Assembly: GCF_015670405.1 (NCBI RefSeq)
Contig: NZ_JADPBQ010000012.1
Coordinates: 32,344-96,343 of the forward strand
Direction of reading: 5' to 3'
Source of the DNA: Clostridium sp. 1001271B_151109_B4
GTDB lineage: Bacteria > Bacillota > Clostridia > Clostridiales > Clostridiaceae
DNA: 64,000 nt
Position numbers and translations under genes: made by a program. Below are positions 14,632 to 24,405 of this stretch, piece by piece (the first letter of the stretch is position 1; every line of letters starts with the position of its first letter). Below the pieces are notes generated by a model. It had not been told where the DNA came from. It did no database searches and worked only from the letters and a program-made list of their open reading frames with translations.

Positions 14632-15804
14632 ATGTCTATTAGATGTGGTAATGATAATAGGGAAATCTATATAGTAGATACTACTCTTAGAGATGGAGAA
14701 CAAACAGCTGGGGTTGTTTTTGCAAATGAAGAGAAGGTAATCATTGCAGAGATGCTAAGTGATCTTGGGGTAGATCAATTAGAAGTCGGAATTCCTACAA
14801 TGGGTGGAGATGAAAAAAAGGCAATTAAGCAAATTGTTAAAAGAAATAATAATAGAAAAAGTATAATGGCATGGAATAGAGCTGTTATATCAGATATTGA
14901 ACAATCTATAGATTGTGGAGTAGATGCAGTTGCAATTTCAGTATCTGTTTCTGATATTCATATTAAGCATAAGCTTAGAACTTCAAGAGAATGGGTATTG
15001 GAAAATATGATAAAATCAGTTGAATTTGCTAAAAAGAATGGCTTATATGTATCTGTAAATGGGGAAGATGCATCTAGGGCAGATAAAGAGTTTTTAGTCA
15101 CATTTATCGAAGAAGCTAAAAAAGCAGGTGCTGATAGATTTAGATATTGTGATACTGTTGGAATAAGAGAGCCATTTTCTTTAAGAGCAGATATTGAAGA
15201 ATTATATAAGAAAACAAATTTTGATATAGAAATGCATACTCATAATGACTTTGGAATGGCAACAGCTAATGCAATTGCAGGAATTTTAGGTGGAGCAAAT
15301 CATGTTGGAGTAACTGTTAATGGGCTTGGAGAAAGAGCAGGAAATGCTGCTCTAGAAGAAGTTTTAATGGCATTAGAGTATGTTTATGGAGATACAGTTG
15401 ATGTAGATACAAAGATGTTTAGAGAAGTATCTCAGTATGTTGCCCAAGCTTCAGGAAGGATTTTACCTTCATGGAAGGCGATTGTTGGTGATAATATGTT
15501 TGCTCATGAATCAGGAATTCATGCAGATGGTGCAATAAAAGATCCAAAAAACTATGAAGCATTTGATCCAGATGTAGTTGGTTTACAAAGACAAATCGTT
15601 ATAGGAAAGCATTCTGGAAAAGCTGGTATAATTAATAAATTTAAAGAGTACAATATTGAATTAAATGATGAAGAAGCACAAGGTGTATTAGAAATGGTAA
15701 GAGCTGCTTCTGTTAGATTAAAGAGAACCTTATTTGATAAGGAATTAGTTAAACTTTATAAAGAATATAAACAATTAAATAAAGAAAAAAATAAGGAGAA
15801 TTAA
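14632..15804 (+). CDS. NifV-like homocitrate synthase / Re-citrate synthase family enzyme
   Basis: A 390-residue TIM-barrel acyltransferase of the isopropylmalate/homocitrate synthase family. It condenses acetyl-CoA with a 2-oxo acid. Signatures: [12 protein letters not shown] (metal-binding aspartate and catalytic arginine), [13 protein letters not shown] (metal-binding HxH), [14 protein letters not shown], and HESGIHADG with GKHSGK. The text resembles NifV more than LeuA ([22 protein letters not shown]), and the LeuA regulatory domain is missing. Relatives in clostridia include Re-citrate synthase, so homocitrate or citrate is the likely product. Start ATG 14632 is preceded by AAAGGGGG. It ends 2 bases before the aconitase-family gene, forming an operon. 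No nitrogenase gene is in the window. Confidence 0.85.
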   Translation: MSIRCGNDNREIYIVDTTLRDGEQTAGVVFANEEKVIIAEMLSDLGVDQLEVGIPTMGGDEKKAIKQIVKRNNNRKSIMAWNRAVISDIEQSIDCGVDAVAISVSVSDIHIKHKLRTSREWVLENMIKSVEFAKKNGLYVSVNGEDASRADKEFLVTFIEEAKKAGADRFRYCDTVGIREPFSLRADIEELYKKTNFDIEMHTHNDFGMATANAIAGILGGANHVGVTVNGLGERAGNAALEEVLMALEYVYGDTVDVDTKMFREVSQYVAQASGRILPSWKAIVGDNMFAHESGIHADGAIKDPKNYEAFDPDVVGLQRQIVIGKHSGKAGIINKFKEYNIELNDEEAQGVLEMVRAASVRLKRTLFDKELVKLYKEYKQLNKEKNKEN

Positions 15805-15806
15805 AG

Positions 15807-18098
15807 ATGATAAAATTATTTTCAAATGGAGTTTACCTTATTAATAATAGGGAGATTGTAGAAGATTGTAACGAAGTTAATTCAATATTGGCAAATAAAC
15901 TTGGAAATAATTATCCAAGCAAGGAAAATGCTAAAAAAAATACTATTGCTTATAATATTTTAAAAGAACATAATACATCAGAAAATATGGACAAACTAAA
16001 AATAAAATTTGATAAATTAGCATCTCATGATATTACATTTGTAGGAATAATTCAGACAGCAAGAGCATCAGGATTAGAAAAGTTTCCAGTACCATATGCT
16101 TTAACTAATTGTCATAATAGTTTATGCGCAGTTGGGGGAACAATAAATGAAGATGATCACATGTTTGGACTTTCATGTGCAAAAAAATATGGTGGAATAT
16201 ATGTACCACCTCATCAAGCTGTAATACATCAATTTGCAAGAGAAATGTTAGCAGGCTGTGGAAAAATGATTTTAGGGTCTGATAGTCATACTCGTTATGG
16301 AGCATTAGGAACTATGGCTATTGGAGAAGGTGGCCCTGAAATAGTTAAACAATTATTATGTAAAACCTATGATATTAATAGACCTGATGTAGTAGGAGTA
16401 TACTTAACTGGTTCACCACAAAAAGGTGTGGGACCACAAGATATTGCTTTAGCTATAATTGGAGCTGTTTTTACAAATGGATATGTTAATAATAAAGTAA
16501 TGGAGTTTATTGGTGATGGAGTTGCTAATTTAAGTGCTGACTTTAGAATTGGTGTTGATGTTATGACTACAGAAACAACATGTTTATCATCTATTTGGAA
16601 AACTGATAATAAAATAAAAGAATTCTATGATATTCATGGAAGAGTAGATGAGTATAAAGAATTAAATCCTGGAGCTGTAGCATACTATGATGGAATGATT
16701 TATGTTGACTTATCTAAGGTTAAACCAATGATAGCTATGCCATTCCATCCAAGTAATGTTTATAGCATAGAAGAACTAAATGCAAATCTTAATGATATAT
16801 TAGCTGAAGTTGAAAAGAAGGCTGGAATTAGCTTAGATAATAAAATTAGATTTACATTAAGAGATAAAATTCATAATGGCAAGCTTTATGTAGAACAAGG
16901 AGTAATTGCAGGTTGTGCAGGTGGAAGCTTTGAAAATATATGTGATGCAGCAGATATTTTAAAAGGTACTTCAATTGGTAGTGATGAATTTTCATTAAGT
17001 GTTTATCCAGCATCTCAACCAGTATTTATGGAACTTGTTAAGAATGGTAGAATTGCAGATATTATGGCTACAGGTGCTACTGTTCGTACTGCATTTTGTG
17101 GACCATGCTTTGGAGCAGGAGATGTTCCTGCAAATAATGGATTAAGTATACGTCATTCAACTAGAAACTTCCCTAATAGAGAAGGATCAAAGATAACTAA
17201 TGGACAAATTGCATCAGTTGCATTAATGGATGCTAGATCTATTGCAGCAACAGCAGCTAATAAGGGATATTTAACAGCTGCAACTGATATAGATGTTAAT
17301 TTTACAAAACCAAAATATTATTTTGATAAGTCTATATATGAAAATCGTGTTTATGATGGAGTTGGAAAAGCTGATCCATCAGTAGAAATTAAATTTGGAC
17401 CTAATATAGTAGATTGGCCTAAAATGTCAGCTTTAACTGATAACTTATTACTAAAAGTAGTTTCTGTTATTCATGATCCAGTTACTACAACTGATGAACT
17501 TATTCCATCAGGGGAAACTTCATCATATCGTTCTAATCCATTAGGTTTAGCTGAATTTACTTTATCACGTAAGGACCCAGCATACGTTGGTAGAGCTAAG
17601 GAAATCCAAAAAGCTGAAAAGGCAAGACTAGTTAATGAGTCTCCTATTGATGTAGTAAGTGAATTGGGTGATATATTTAGTACAATTAAAGAAGTGTTTA
17701 CTGATGTTAATAATGAAAACACAGGAATAGGAAGTACTATTTATGCAGTTAAGCCAGGTGATGGGTCAGCACGTGAACAAGCAGCATCTTGCCAAAAAGT
17801 CCTTGGTGGATGGGCTAATATAGCTCATGAATATGCTACAAAGAGATACCGTTCTAATTTAATAAATTGGGGTATGCTCCCTTTTGTTCTTAAAGAAGAT
17901 TTATGCTTTAATAATGGTGATTATCTATTTGTACCTAATATAGTAGAAGCAATTAAAGAAAAGAAAGATAGTATAAAAGGCTATGTAGTCAATAATTCAA
18001 TGAAGGAATTGGAATTAAAACTAGGGGAACTTACTGATGATGAACGTGAAATTATATTAAAAGGATGCTTGATTAACTATTATAAACTGAATTCTTAG
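15807..18098 (+). CDS. Aconitase-family hydratase
   Basis: A 763-residue Fe-S hydro-lyase with all aconitase domains in one chain. Cluster cysteines are present at 370 (AGCAGGS) and 431/434 (FCGPC). The GSDSHT substrate motif and a C-terminal swivel domain ([23 protein letters not shown]) are visible. The usual CTNSS around the first cysteine is replaced by CAGGS, so substrate use may differ from classic aconitase. It should isomerise the product of the preceding gene (citrate or homocitrate). No isocitrate or homoisocitrate dehydrogenase is nearby. Start ATG follows AAGGAG. The last two codons and stop lie in repeat B. Confidence 0.9.
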   Translation: MIKLFSNGVYLINNREIVEDCNEVNSILANKLGNNYPSKENAKKNTIAYNILKEHNTSENMDKLKIKFDKLASHDITFVGIIQTARASGLEKFPVPYALTNCHNSLCAVGGTINEDDHMFGLSCAKKYGGIYVPPHQAVIHQFAREMLAGCGKMILGSDSHTRYGALGTMAIGEGGPEIVKQLLCKTYDINRPDVVGVYLTGSPQKGVGPQDIALAIIGAVFTNGYVNNKVMEFIGDGVANLSADFRIGVDVMTTETTCLSSIWKTDNKIKEFYDIHGRVDEYKELNPGAVAYYDGMIYVDLSKVKPMIAMPFHPSNVYSIEELNANLNDILAEVEKKAGISLDNKIRFTLRDKIHNGKLYVEQGVIAGCAGGSFENICDAADILKGTSIGSDEFSLSVYPASQPVFMELVKNGRIADIMATGATVRTAFCGPCFGAGDVPANNGLSIRHSTRNFPNREGSKITNGQIASVALMDARSIAATAANKGYLTAATDIDVNFTKPKYYFDKSIYENRVYDGVGKADPSVEIKFGPNIVDWPKMSALTDNLLLKVVSVIHDPVTTTDELIPSGETSSYRSNPLGLAEFTLSRKDPAYVGRAKEIQKAEKARLVNESPIDVVSELGDIFSTIKEVFTDVNNENTGIGSTIYAVKPGDGSAREQAASCQKVLGGWANIAHEYATKRYRSNLINWGMLPFVLKEDLCFNNGDYLFVPNIVEAIKEKKDSIKGYVVNNSMKELELKLGELTDDEREIILKGCLINYYKLNS

Positions 18099-18215
18099 CT
18101 TAAAATGGAGATTTAGCTATAGCTTAAGATCAAAATTCGTTATGGAGGAGCGTGTCCGTTGTTAGCTTCAACTGAATAGGAGGGAGTGTTACACGGCTAG
18201 CTATCAGATAAAGCA
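18089..18215 (+). repeat. Inverted repeat B flanking the nifV-like/aconitase pair
   Basis: Begins GAATTCTTAGCTTAA (18089-18103), which includes the stop codon of the aconitase-family gene. AATTCGTTAT, AGGA, GTTGTTA and GGCTAGC blocks follow. It is the mirror copy of 14204-14328. It is G/C-richer than its surroundings and can fold on itself (TAGCTAT near 18113 with TAGCTAT near 18197). Confidence 0.75.
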
Positions 18216-18255
18216 TAAAGCATAAAGTATAATGCCTTTGGAGGTTTAGTTAAAA

Positions 18256-18762
18256 ATGAATAAAACTGTGAGACTTGCAGGAATAGCTTATGAAAGTTTA
18301 GTAAATGGGCCTGGTATGAGAAGGGTGTTTTTTGCACAAGGTTGTAAGCATAAGTGTGAGGGCTGCTTTAATCCAGAAACACATAGTTTTGATGGTGGAG
18401 AAATTATGAATATGGATAAATTAATAAAGGATGTTTTAGATAATCCTATGTTAAAAGGAGTAACATTCAGTGGAGGTGATCCAATAGAGCAGGCCCACAG
18501 TTTTGCTTATATGGCAAAGGCTTTTAGAAGTAAAAATTTAAGTATATGGTGCTATACAGGATATACATTTGAAGAACTTTTAGAACTAATGAATAGTAAT
18601 GATGGTATAAATGAGCTTTTAAATAATATAGATGTATTAATTGATGGCAAATTTGAGTTAATGAATAGAAATGAGGAATTGAAGTTTAAAGGCTCAACTA
18701 ACCAACGTATAATTGATGTAAAGAATAGTTTAAGTTCAGGTAATGTAATAGTTATAGGATAA
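18256..18762 (+). CDS. nrdG: Anaerobic ribonucleotide reductase activating protein NrdG
   Basis: A 168-residue radical SAM enzyme that reduces SAM on a [4Fe-4S] cluster and creates the glycyl radical in NrdD. The cluster motif CxxxCxxC is at 30, 34 and 37, preceded by GPGMRRVFFAQG. The SAM-binding glycine motif is TFSGGDP. Length is normal for NrdG. Start ATG follows GGAGGT. It needs NrdD as partner, so its separation from nrdD by the repeat-bracketed pair suggests an insertion into a former nrdDG operon. A strong terminator follows. Confidence 0.96.
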   Translation: MNKTVRLAGIAYESLVNGPGMRRVFFAQGCKHKCEGCFNPETHSFDGGEIMNMDKLIKDVLDNPMLKGVTFSGGDPIEQAHSFAYMAKAFRSKNLSIWCYTGYTFEELLELMNSNDGINELLNNIDVLIDGKFELMNRNEELKFKGSTNQRIIDVKNSLSSGNVIVIG

Positions 18763-18816
18763 AATTTTTAAGGATACTAACTGTATAATAGATTTATTAA
18801 ATAGAATTTATCAGTT

Positions 18817-18847
18817 AAAAAAAAAAGCGCATAAGCGCTTTTTTTTA
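18817..18847 (+). terminator. Terminator of nrdG
   Basis: Stem AAAAAGCGC / GCGCTTTTT with loop ATAA, long A and T runs on the two sides. Confidence 0.9.
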
Positions 18848-18944
18848 ATAATGGGGGGATGGGAACCTGTATATTACAGGTTTTATATTTACATTATAAT
18901 TATGTACAGTTATTAGAAGTTCTATACACATTTTTAAAAAAAAT

Positions 18945-18980
18945 TTAAAAAAGCTACTGCATTAAAAATGCAGTAGCTCT
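18945..18980 (-). terminator. Terminator of asnS
   Basis: On the minus strand, stem AGCTACTGCAT / ATGCAGTAGCT (18978-18968 with 18962-18952) with a TTTTA loop, followed by TTTTTT. Confidence 0.9.
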
Positions 18981-18989
18981 CTAAATATA

Positions 18990-20384
18990 TTAGAAATCAG
19001 ATTGCCCAGTAGTTCTTGGGAATGGAATAACGTCTCTGATATTTGCCATACCAGTAATGTACATTATTAATCTTTCGAATCCTAGGCCAAATCCAGCATG
19101 CTTAGTTTCTCCGTATTTTCTAAGCTCTAAATACCACCAGTAATCCTCTTCTTTAAGACCTAATTCAGCCATTCTAGCTTTTAAAACATCAAGTCTTTCT
19201 TCTCTTTGGCTACCACCGATGATTTCACCTATTCCAGGAACTAAACAGTCAGTTGCTGCAACAGTTTTTCCATCATCATTAAGTCTCATGTAGAATGCTT
19301 TAATGTCTTTTGGATAGTCAGTAACGAATACTGGTTTCTTAAATATTTCTTCAGTTAAATATCTTTCATGTTCAGTTTGAAGGTCGATTCCCCATTCAAC
19401 TGGATATTCGAATGTTTTACCACAGCTCTTTAACATTTCAACGGCTTCAGTATAAGTTACTTTTCCAAAGTCAGAAGTTACTATATGATTTAATTTATCT
19501 AATAATCCTTTTTCAACAAATTGGTTGAAGAATGCCATTTCTTCAGGACATTCATCCATAACGTATTTAATTACGTATTTTAACATTGCTTCAGCTAATT
19601 CCATATCATCTTGTAAATCAGCAAATGCTATTTCAGGTTCAACCATCCAGAACTCAGCAGCATGTCTAGCTGTATTTGAATTTTCAGCTCTAAAAGTTGG
19701 ACCAAAAGTATAAACATTTCTAAATGCTAGAGCAAAAGTTTCAGCATTTAATTGTCCTGAAACTGTAAGGTTAGTTTCCTTACCAAAGAAGTCTTCTTTG
19801 TAATCAACTTTTCCGTCTTCAGTTCTTGGAACATTGTCAAAGTCTAAAGTAGTAACTTTAAACATTTCACCTGCACCTTCACAGTCACTTCCAGTTAAGA
19901 TTGGTGTGTTTGTATATACAAATCCTTGATCTTGGAAGAATTTGTGGATAGCATAAGCTGCTACAGAACGAACTCTAAATACTGCAGAGAAAGCATTACT
20001 TCTTGGTCTTAAGTGTGCAATAGTTCTTAAGTATTCAAAAGTATGTCTTTTCTTTTGTAATGGATAGTCAGAGTCTGACATTCCTTCAATTACAACTTCT
20101 TTTGCTTGAATTTCAAATGGTTGTTTAGCCTCTGGAGTTTCAACTAATGTACCAATAACTTTAATTGATGAACTTATTGGTAACTTTGAAATGTCTTTAA
20201 AGTTTTCTAATTTGTTATCAAAAACAACTTGAATATTTTTAAAGAAAGATCCGTCATTTACTTCGATAAATCCAAAAGCATTAGATGCTCTAAGAGTTCT
20301 TATCCAACCTGAAATTGTTACTTCTTTAGATAAGTATTCTGATGTGTTTCTATAAAGTGATTTTACTAAAACTACTTTTTCCAT
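18990..20384 (-). CDS. asnS: Asparaginyl-tRNA synthetase
   Basis: A 464-residue class IIb synthetase that charges tRNA-Asn. The N-terminal OB-fold anticodon domain ([14 protein letters not shown]) is followed by class II motif 1 ([24 protein letters not shown] region), motif 2 ([12 protein letters not shown], arginine contacting ATP), and motif 3 ([15 protein letters not shown]). [13 protein letters not shown] and the motif 2 text are typical of AsnRS rather than AspRS. Start ATG follows AGGAGG. Expression is set by the T-box leader upstream, which reads tRNA-Asn charging. A free-standing minus-strand unit with its own terminator. Confidence 0.97.
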   Translation of the reverse strand: MEKVVLVKSLYRNTSEYLSKEVTISGWIRTLRASNAFGFIEVNDGSFFKNIQVVFDNKLENFKDISKLPISSSIKVIGTLVETPEAKQPFEIQAKEVVIEGMSDSDYPLQKKRHTFEYLRTIAHLRPRSNAFSAVFRVRSVAAYAIHKFFQDQGFVYTNTPILTGSDCEGAGEMFKVTTLDFDNVPRTEDGKVDYKEDFFGKETNLTVSGQLNAETFALAFRNVYTFGPTFRAENSNTARHAAEFWMVEPEIAFADLQDDMELAEAMLKYVIKYVMDECPEEMAFFNQFVEKGLLDKLNHIVTSDFGKVTYTEAVEMLKSCGKTFEYPVEWGIDLQTEHERYLTEEIFKKPVFVTDYPKDIKAFYMRLNDDGKTVAATDCLVPGIGEIIGGSQREERLDVLKARMAELGLKEEDYWWYLELRKYGETKHAGFGLGFERLIMYITGMANIRDVIPFPRTTGQSDF

Positions 20385-20437
20385 AATAACCTCCTGTTAA
20401 TAAAATATTTATTATTTCAAAATTAAATAAAAGCAAT

Positions 20438-20700
20438 AAAAAAATCCCTTCATCCCCAAAATATATGGGACGAAAGGAATTACTTACGTGGTACCACCCA
20501 AATTGCCTAAAAAAGGCCACTTAGTAAATTAATAACGACATTTAGCCGTCTAAGCCTAATATTTAAGTAAATAAACTTACTTAAAGTTCAGTTAGAAACT
20601 CAGAGATGTTCTTCACTATTGATTTCGTATAAGGCTTACACCATCCCTTACTCGCTAAAACTACCTTCAAAAGTTACTCTTCTCATCATAGTCAATAAAA
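20438..20700 (-). promoter_or_regulatory. T-box riboswitch of asnS (Asn specifier)
   Basis: The minus-strand leader has the conserved TGGGTGGTACCACG T-box bulge (20500-20487). A terminator follows: TCCTTTCGTCCC / GGGATGAAGGGA, then TTTTTTT (20480-20438). The stem I region carries GAAGAACATCTCTGAG, with AAC (20610-20608) as the asparagine specifier codon. Uncharged tRNA-Asn would stabilise the antiterminator. Confidence 0.95.
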
Positions 20701-20795
20701 GTTTGTAATTTTATTAATACGATTTTACAATACTTTGCTAACATTTGCAACTTAATTTCATAATATATATTTAAAGAATGTTTTTGGAGGAAATT

Positions 20796-21398
20796 ATGGC
20801 TAAAAAAGATTTCTTAGAACAAAAGTATTGTGAAATAAATAAACTAAAGAATTTATTGCAGACATATCCTAAGGAATATGCTGAGACTATTATTAAGGTT
20901 ATGCAAAATGTTTTTGATGAGATAAGTGAATACTTAGATGAAGAGGCTAATAAGTTGAAAAAAATAGCAAAAATAGATATAGCAGAAAAAAATATAGATA
21001 TATTAGAAAAAAAAATAGATGGATTGAATAAAAAAATAGAAAAAACTAAGGGTCAGTTATCAGAAAAGGAAAAATGCAAAAACGTGGGAAATAAAGCTAA
21101 TAAAGAAGAAACAAAGGAAGATAAAAAGTCAGGAAAAAGGCAAGATTTTAGTAGTAGAGAAGAATTAAGATATTATACAATGGATGAAGTCGCTAAATTT
21201 GATGGGTGTGATGGTAGTTTAGCTTATGTTGTTATTGAAGGAACAGTATATGATGTGACAGCAGTTAAAGAATGGAGAGATGGTAGGCATTATGGATTAT
21301 ATGCTGGAAGAGATTTAACAGAGTATTTTAATACTTGTCATAAAGATGAAAAAAACATTTTGAATAAATTGAGGATTGTAGGAACTATTAAAAATTAG
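20796..21398 (+). CDS. Coiled-coil protein with C-terminal cytochrome b5-like domain
   Basis: A 200-residue soluble protein. Residues 1-90 are helical and coiled-coil-like (heptads around NKLKKIAKIDIAEKNIDILEKK). Residues 90-120 are a Lys/Glu-rich linker. Residues 125-200 match the short bacterial cytochrome b5-like heme/steroid-binding fold: YTMDEVAKFDG, AYVVIEGTVYDVTAVKEW, GRHYGLYAGRDLTEYF, CHKD. The HPGG heme loop is absent in classic form; the single histidine of GRHYG and the CH near the end are candidate ligands. Start ATG 20796 follows TTTGGAGG, which overlaps an upstream in-frame ATG at 20778. Ligand and function are unknown. Confidence 0.85.
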   Translation: MAKKDFLEQKYCEINKLKNLLQTYPKEYAETIIKVMQNVFDEISEYLDEEANKLKKIAKIDIAEKNIDILEKKIDGLNKKIEKTKGQLSEKEKCKNVGNKANKEETKEDKKSGKRQDFSSREELRYYTMDEVAKFDGCDGSLAYVVIEGTVYDVTAVKEWRDGRHYGLYAGRDLTEYFNTCHKDEKNILNKLRIVGTIKN

Positions 21399-21520
21399 TA
21401 GTTAGTAGTTTTAGTAGTTAGTAGTTAAGGAATAAAGTCTGCGTAAGCAGACTTTAAAATATACTTTTTAGAAACTTATAAGGAGTTTAATCCTTAACTT
21501 CAAACCATTAACTACTAATT
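21395..21520 (-). repeat. Dispersed palindromic intergenic repeat, copy R2 (inverted)
   Basis: The minus strand reads GTTAATGG, AAGGATTAAACTCCTTAT, GTTTCTAA, TATATTTTAAAGTCTGC, the hairpin centre, GCAGACTTTATT, then TTAACTACTAACTACTAA. This parallels 9333-9429 block for block. The palindrome AAAGTCTGCGTAAGCAGACTTT (21434-21455) is the core. It separates two convergent genes and may serve as their shared terminator. Confidence 0.75.
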
Positions 21521-21528
21521 AAACTAAG

Positions 21529-22227
21529 TTATTCTTTGCCAGTTTCGTATGAAGATGTAATTGAATTAGGAAAGTTTAGCATAGTGCAATCTTTCATAAT
21601 TCTTTTATATTCATACTCTAAGTATTTAAATGTAACTTTAACTTCACCGTTATTATTAATTTCAATAAGAGCATAAGTTGGATTTGGTTTTCCTATTTTA
21701 GGTTTTCCAACACTTCCAACATTAATTAAAAGTTTATTATTATACTTTTTGGCAAATGGAATATGAGTGTGTGCACAGACTAATACGTCACCTTCATATT
21801 GTGACATAATTTCTTTGGTCTTTTCATCATCTTCAAAAAGATAATCATTAATTGCGTTTGGACTACCATGAGTTAAAAGCATATTTACACCATTAAAAGT
21901 ATATTTTAATGAGGTTGGAAGTGAGTCTAAATAGTATTTATTAGCAATTCTAACTTCTTCACAAGCCCAAGGTAGTGCAAATGAATTTATCGATGTATTT
22001 CTAATATAGGTAAAATCCCCATCTACGACAGAAGCATCATAGTTTCCTTTTACACAAGGTATTTCTCTTCTTTTTATTAGTGCTACAACTTCATTAGGAT
22101 GAGGACCGTATCCAACTAAGTCTCCTAAGCATATTATTTTATCAACGTTTTGTTCATCAATATCTTCAAGTGTTTTCATTAGTGCATATATGTTTCCATG
22201 GATATCTGACATAACTGCTATTTTCAT
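21529..22227 (-). CDS. YfcE-type metallophosphoesterase
   Basis: A 232-residue calcineurin-like phosphoesterase. The two-metal site is complete: DIHGN (DxH) near the N-terminus, GDLVGYG (GDxxG), GNYD (GNxD), THGS, and AHTHIPF (GHTH-like). Family members hydrolyse phosphodiesters or nucleotides; the substrate here is unknown. I chose the ATG at 22227: GGTGGAGG lies 8 bases upstream, and a longer in-frame GTG at 22242 is part of that ribosome binding site. It stands alone on the minus strand, divergent from the M24 peptidase gene. Confidence 0.9.
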   Translation of the reverse strand: MKIAVMSDIHGNIYALMKTLEDIDEQNVDKIICLGDLVGYGPHPNEVVALIKRREIPCVKGNYDASVVDGDFTYIRNTSINSFALPWACEEVRIANKYYLDSLPTSLKYTFNGVNMLLTHGSPNAINDYLFEDDEKTKEIMSQYEGDVLVCAHTHIPFAKKYNNKLLINVGSVGKPKIGKPNPTYALIEINNNGEVKVTFKYLEYEYKRIMKDCTMLNFPNSITSSYETGKE

Positions 22228-22423
22228 TTTGTTATCCTCCACCTTTTAAATTGAAACCCTAAATTTCTATGACTCTATTAAAATTAAGGTAGTTATTATA
22301 AAATAATTATATCACTATAAAGAAAAAAAATACGATAAAAGTTATAAATAATATTATGGATAATATAAAAAATTTAAGTTATGATAAAAATAAGAAAATA
22401 AAGGTACAGTATGGAGGTAAAAC

Positions 22424-23500
22424 ATGAAAATTTCAAGAGTTACAAAGATATTAGCGCAAATGGAAGAAAGTAAAATTCCACAATTAATTATAACTTCAGC
22501 AGAGTCAATTTTTTATTTAACTGGAAAGATGATTCATTCAGGAGAGAGATTAGTTGCATTATATTTAGATGTTAATGGTAATCATAAATTTCTTGTAAAT
22601 AAGCTATTTCCTATTAATGAAGATTTAGGAATAGAAGTTGTTTGGTATGATGATATTGAAAATCCAATAGATAAATTAGAGAAGATAGTAAAACAAGGAG
22701 AAGTTTTAGGAGTAGATAAAGATTTACCAGCCCATTTTTTAATAGATCTTATGGGAAGAAATGTTGTTAAGACATTTGTAAATTCATCACCTATAATTGA
22801 TAGATTAAGAATGATAAAGGATGAAGAAGAAATCAAAATAATGAAAGAAGCTTCTAAGATAAATGATGCAGTAATGTTAAAGCTTTGGAGTAATTTAAAA
22901 GAAGGATATTCAGAAAAGTATTATGCAAATCTTTTATCTGAAATTTATGAAGAAGAAGGTTCTTCTGGATTTTCATTTTCTCCAATTATAGCTACAAGTC
23001 CTAATGGTGCAGATCCACATCATGGAACTGGTAAGGATAAAATAAAAGTTGGAGATAGTGTTGTTTTAGATATTGGTGGAAGATATAAAAATTATTGTTC
23101 AGATATGACTAGAACTGTATTTATAGGTAAAGAACCAAGTAAAGAGCATGCTCAGGTGTATAACATAGTAAAAAGTGCAAATGAAAAAGCTATTTCTATA
23201 ATAAAGGAAGGAGTTAAATTCTCTGATATTGATAAAGCTGCTAGAAATTTAATTACTGAAGCTGGTTATGGAGAATATTTCACGCATAGAACTGGACATA
23301 GTATAGGAATAGAAGTTCATGATTTTGGAAATGTTAGTTCAGTAAATGATGAAGAGGTTAAAGCAGGTATGATATTCTCAGTTGAACCTGGAATTTACTT
23401 AAAAGACAACATAGGAGTTAGAATTGAAGACTTAGTTCTTGTAACTAAGGATGGCTGTGAAGTATTAAATTCTGTTACTAAGGAAATAACAGTATTATAG
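22424..23500 (+). CDS. M24-family Xaa-Pro aminopeptidase/dipeptidase
   Basis: A 358-residue cytoplasmic metallopeptidase of the pita-bread fold that removes residues before proline. An N-terminal creatinase-like domain (1-130) precedes the catalytic domain. The five metal ligands are visible: two aspartates in LDIGGRYKNYCSDMTRT, the histidine of HRTGHSIGIEVHD, the glutamate of FSVEPGIYL, and the glutamate of VRIEDLVLV. Whether it prefers dipeptides (PepQ) or longer peptides (PepP) cannot be told. Start ATG follows GGAGGT. A single gene between a divergent phosphoesterase and a membrane protein gene. Confidence 0.93.
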   Translation: MKISRVTKILAQMEESKIPQLIITSAESIFYLTGKMIHSGERLVALYLDVNGNHKFLVNKLFPINEDLGIEVVWYDDIENPIDKLEKIVKQGEVLGVDKDLPAHFLIDLMGRNVVKTFVNSSPIIDRLRMIKDEEEIKIMKEASKINDAVMLKLWSNLKEGYSEKYYANLLSEIYEEEGSSGFSFSPIIATSPNGADPHHGTGKDKIKVGDSVVLDIGGRYKNYCSDMTRTVFIGKEPSKEHAQVYNIVKSANEKAISIIKEGVKFSDIDKAARNLITEAGYGEYFTHRTGHSIGIEVHDFGNVSSVNDEEVKAGMIFSVEPGIYLKDNIGVRIEDLVLVTKDGCEVLNSVTKEITVL

Positions 23501-23627
23501 TTTTAGAGTAATGAAAAGTTAACCATATCATAAGTAAATGAGCTTTTAATTTAGAATGTTATTATGAATAAAATTAATCAACTTACTCAAAATATAACTA
23601 TATTTTAGATAAGGGGATTAATTTTAA

Positions 23628-24353
23628 ATGTATAGTAGTATATTATTTAGCACAATAATTAAAGGTATTTTGATATATGTTTTAGCACTGATTCTTAGTA
23701 AATTAATCGGTATAAAAATTATTTCGCAAATGAATTTTTTTGATTTTATAATGGGTGTTTCTGTAGGATCAATGATTGCTAAAATTATAATTGATAAGGA
23801 TCATGTAGTTTTTTCTGGAATTATAGCATTAATAATTTTTACAATGTTAACTATAGCAACTAGTTATTTAAATTTGAAAAGTTATACCGCTAGAAAAATA
23901 ATAAATGCTAAAACTTTGATATTAATAGAAAATGGACGTATTATTAATAAAAATATGAAAAAACTTAGGATTTCAATAAATGAACTTATGATGAAGTTAA
24001 GAGAAAAGGATGTTTTTAATTTAGAGGATGTACAATTTGCAATTATGGAGAGTAATGGTCAATTATCAGTTTTAATAAAAGCTAATAAAAAGCCAATAAC
24101 TCCATATGATATGAATTTAAAAGTAAAGAGTTTTTCTTTAATAAATGATATTATAATTGATGGAAAAATAATAGATAAGAATCTTGAAATAGCTGGTATA
24201 GATAAAAAATGGTTGCACTCTGAACTCAAAAGGAAAAGTATAAATAACATTGAAGATATTTTTTATGCCGGTATAGATCAAAATAAAAATCTTATTATTT
24301 CAGAAAAGTATCCTGATGATTTTAATATAGAAAATAAGTTTGGTATAGAATAA
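23628..24353 (+). CDS. DUF421/YetF-family membrane protein
   Basis: A 241-residue protein with three N-terminal membrane helices (about 7-27, 35-53, 60-80; KIISQMNFFDFIMGVSVGSMIA is the family signature). A cytoplasmic alpha/beta domain (about 85-240) has LILIENGRIINKNMKKLRISINELMMKLREKDV in the conserved place. YetF-type proteins are widespread in spore formers; some affect spore germination or envelope properties, but no biochemical role is settled. Start ATG follows AAGGGG. A shared terminator separates it from the convergent punA gene. Confidence 0.9.
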   Translation: MYSSILFSTIIKGILIYVLALILSKLIGIKIISQMNFFDFIMGVSVGSMIAKIIIDKDHVVFSGIIALIIFTMLTIATSYLNLKSYTARKIINAKTLILIENGRIINKNMKKLRISINELMMKLREKDVFNLEDVQFAIMESNGQLSVLIKANKKPITPYDMNLKVKSFSLINDIIIDGKIIDKNLEIAGIDKKWLHSELKRKSINNIEDIFYAGIDQNKNLIISEKYPDDFNIENKFGIE

Positions 24354-24405
24354 ATGTTAAAATAATTAACTGATTTACTGAAAGAAGTAAGATTATATAA
24401 ATAAC

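Noticed and set aside
14632..18098. Nitrogen fixation (nif) cluster
   Set aside because: Only a NifV-like synthase is present; no nitrogenase or cofactor genes are nearby.
18100..18255. Structured leader before nrdG, considered as a riboswitch
   Set aside because: It matches no riboswitch consensus I know and is homologous to the inverted repeat at 14204-14328, so it is better explained as a repeat.
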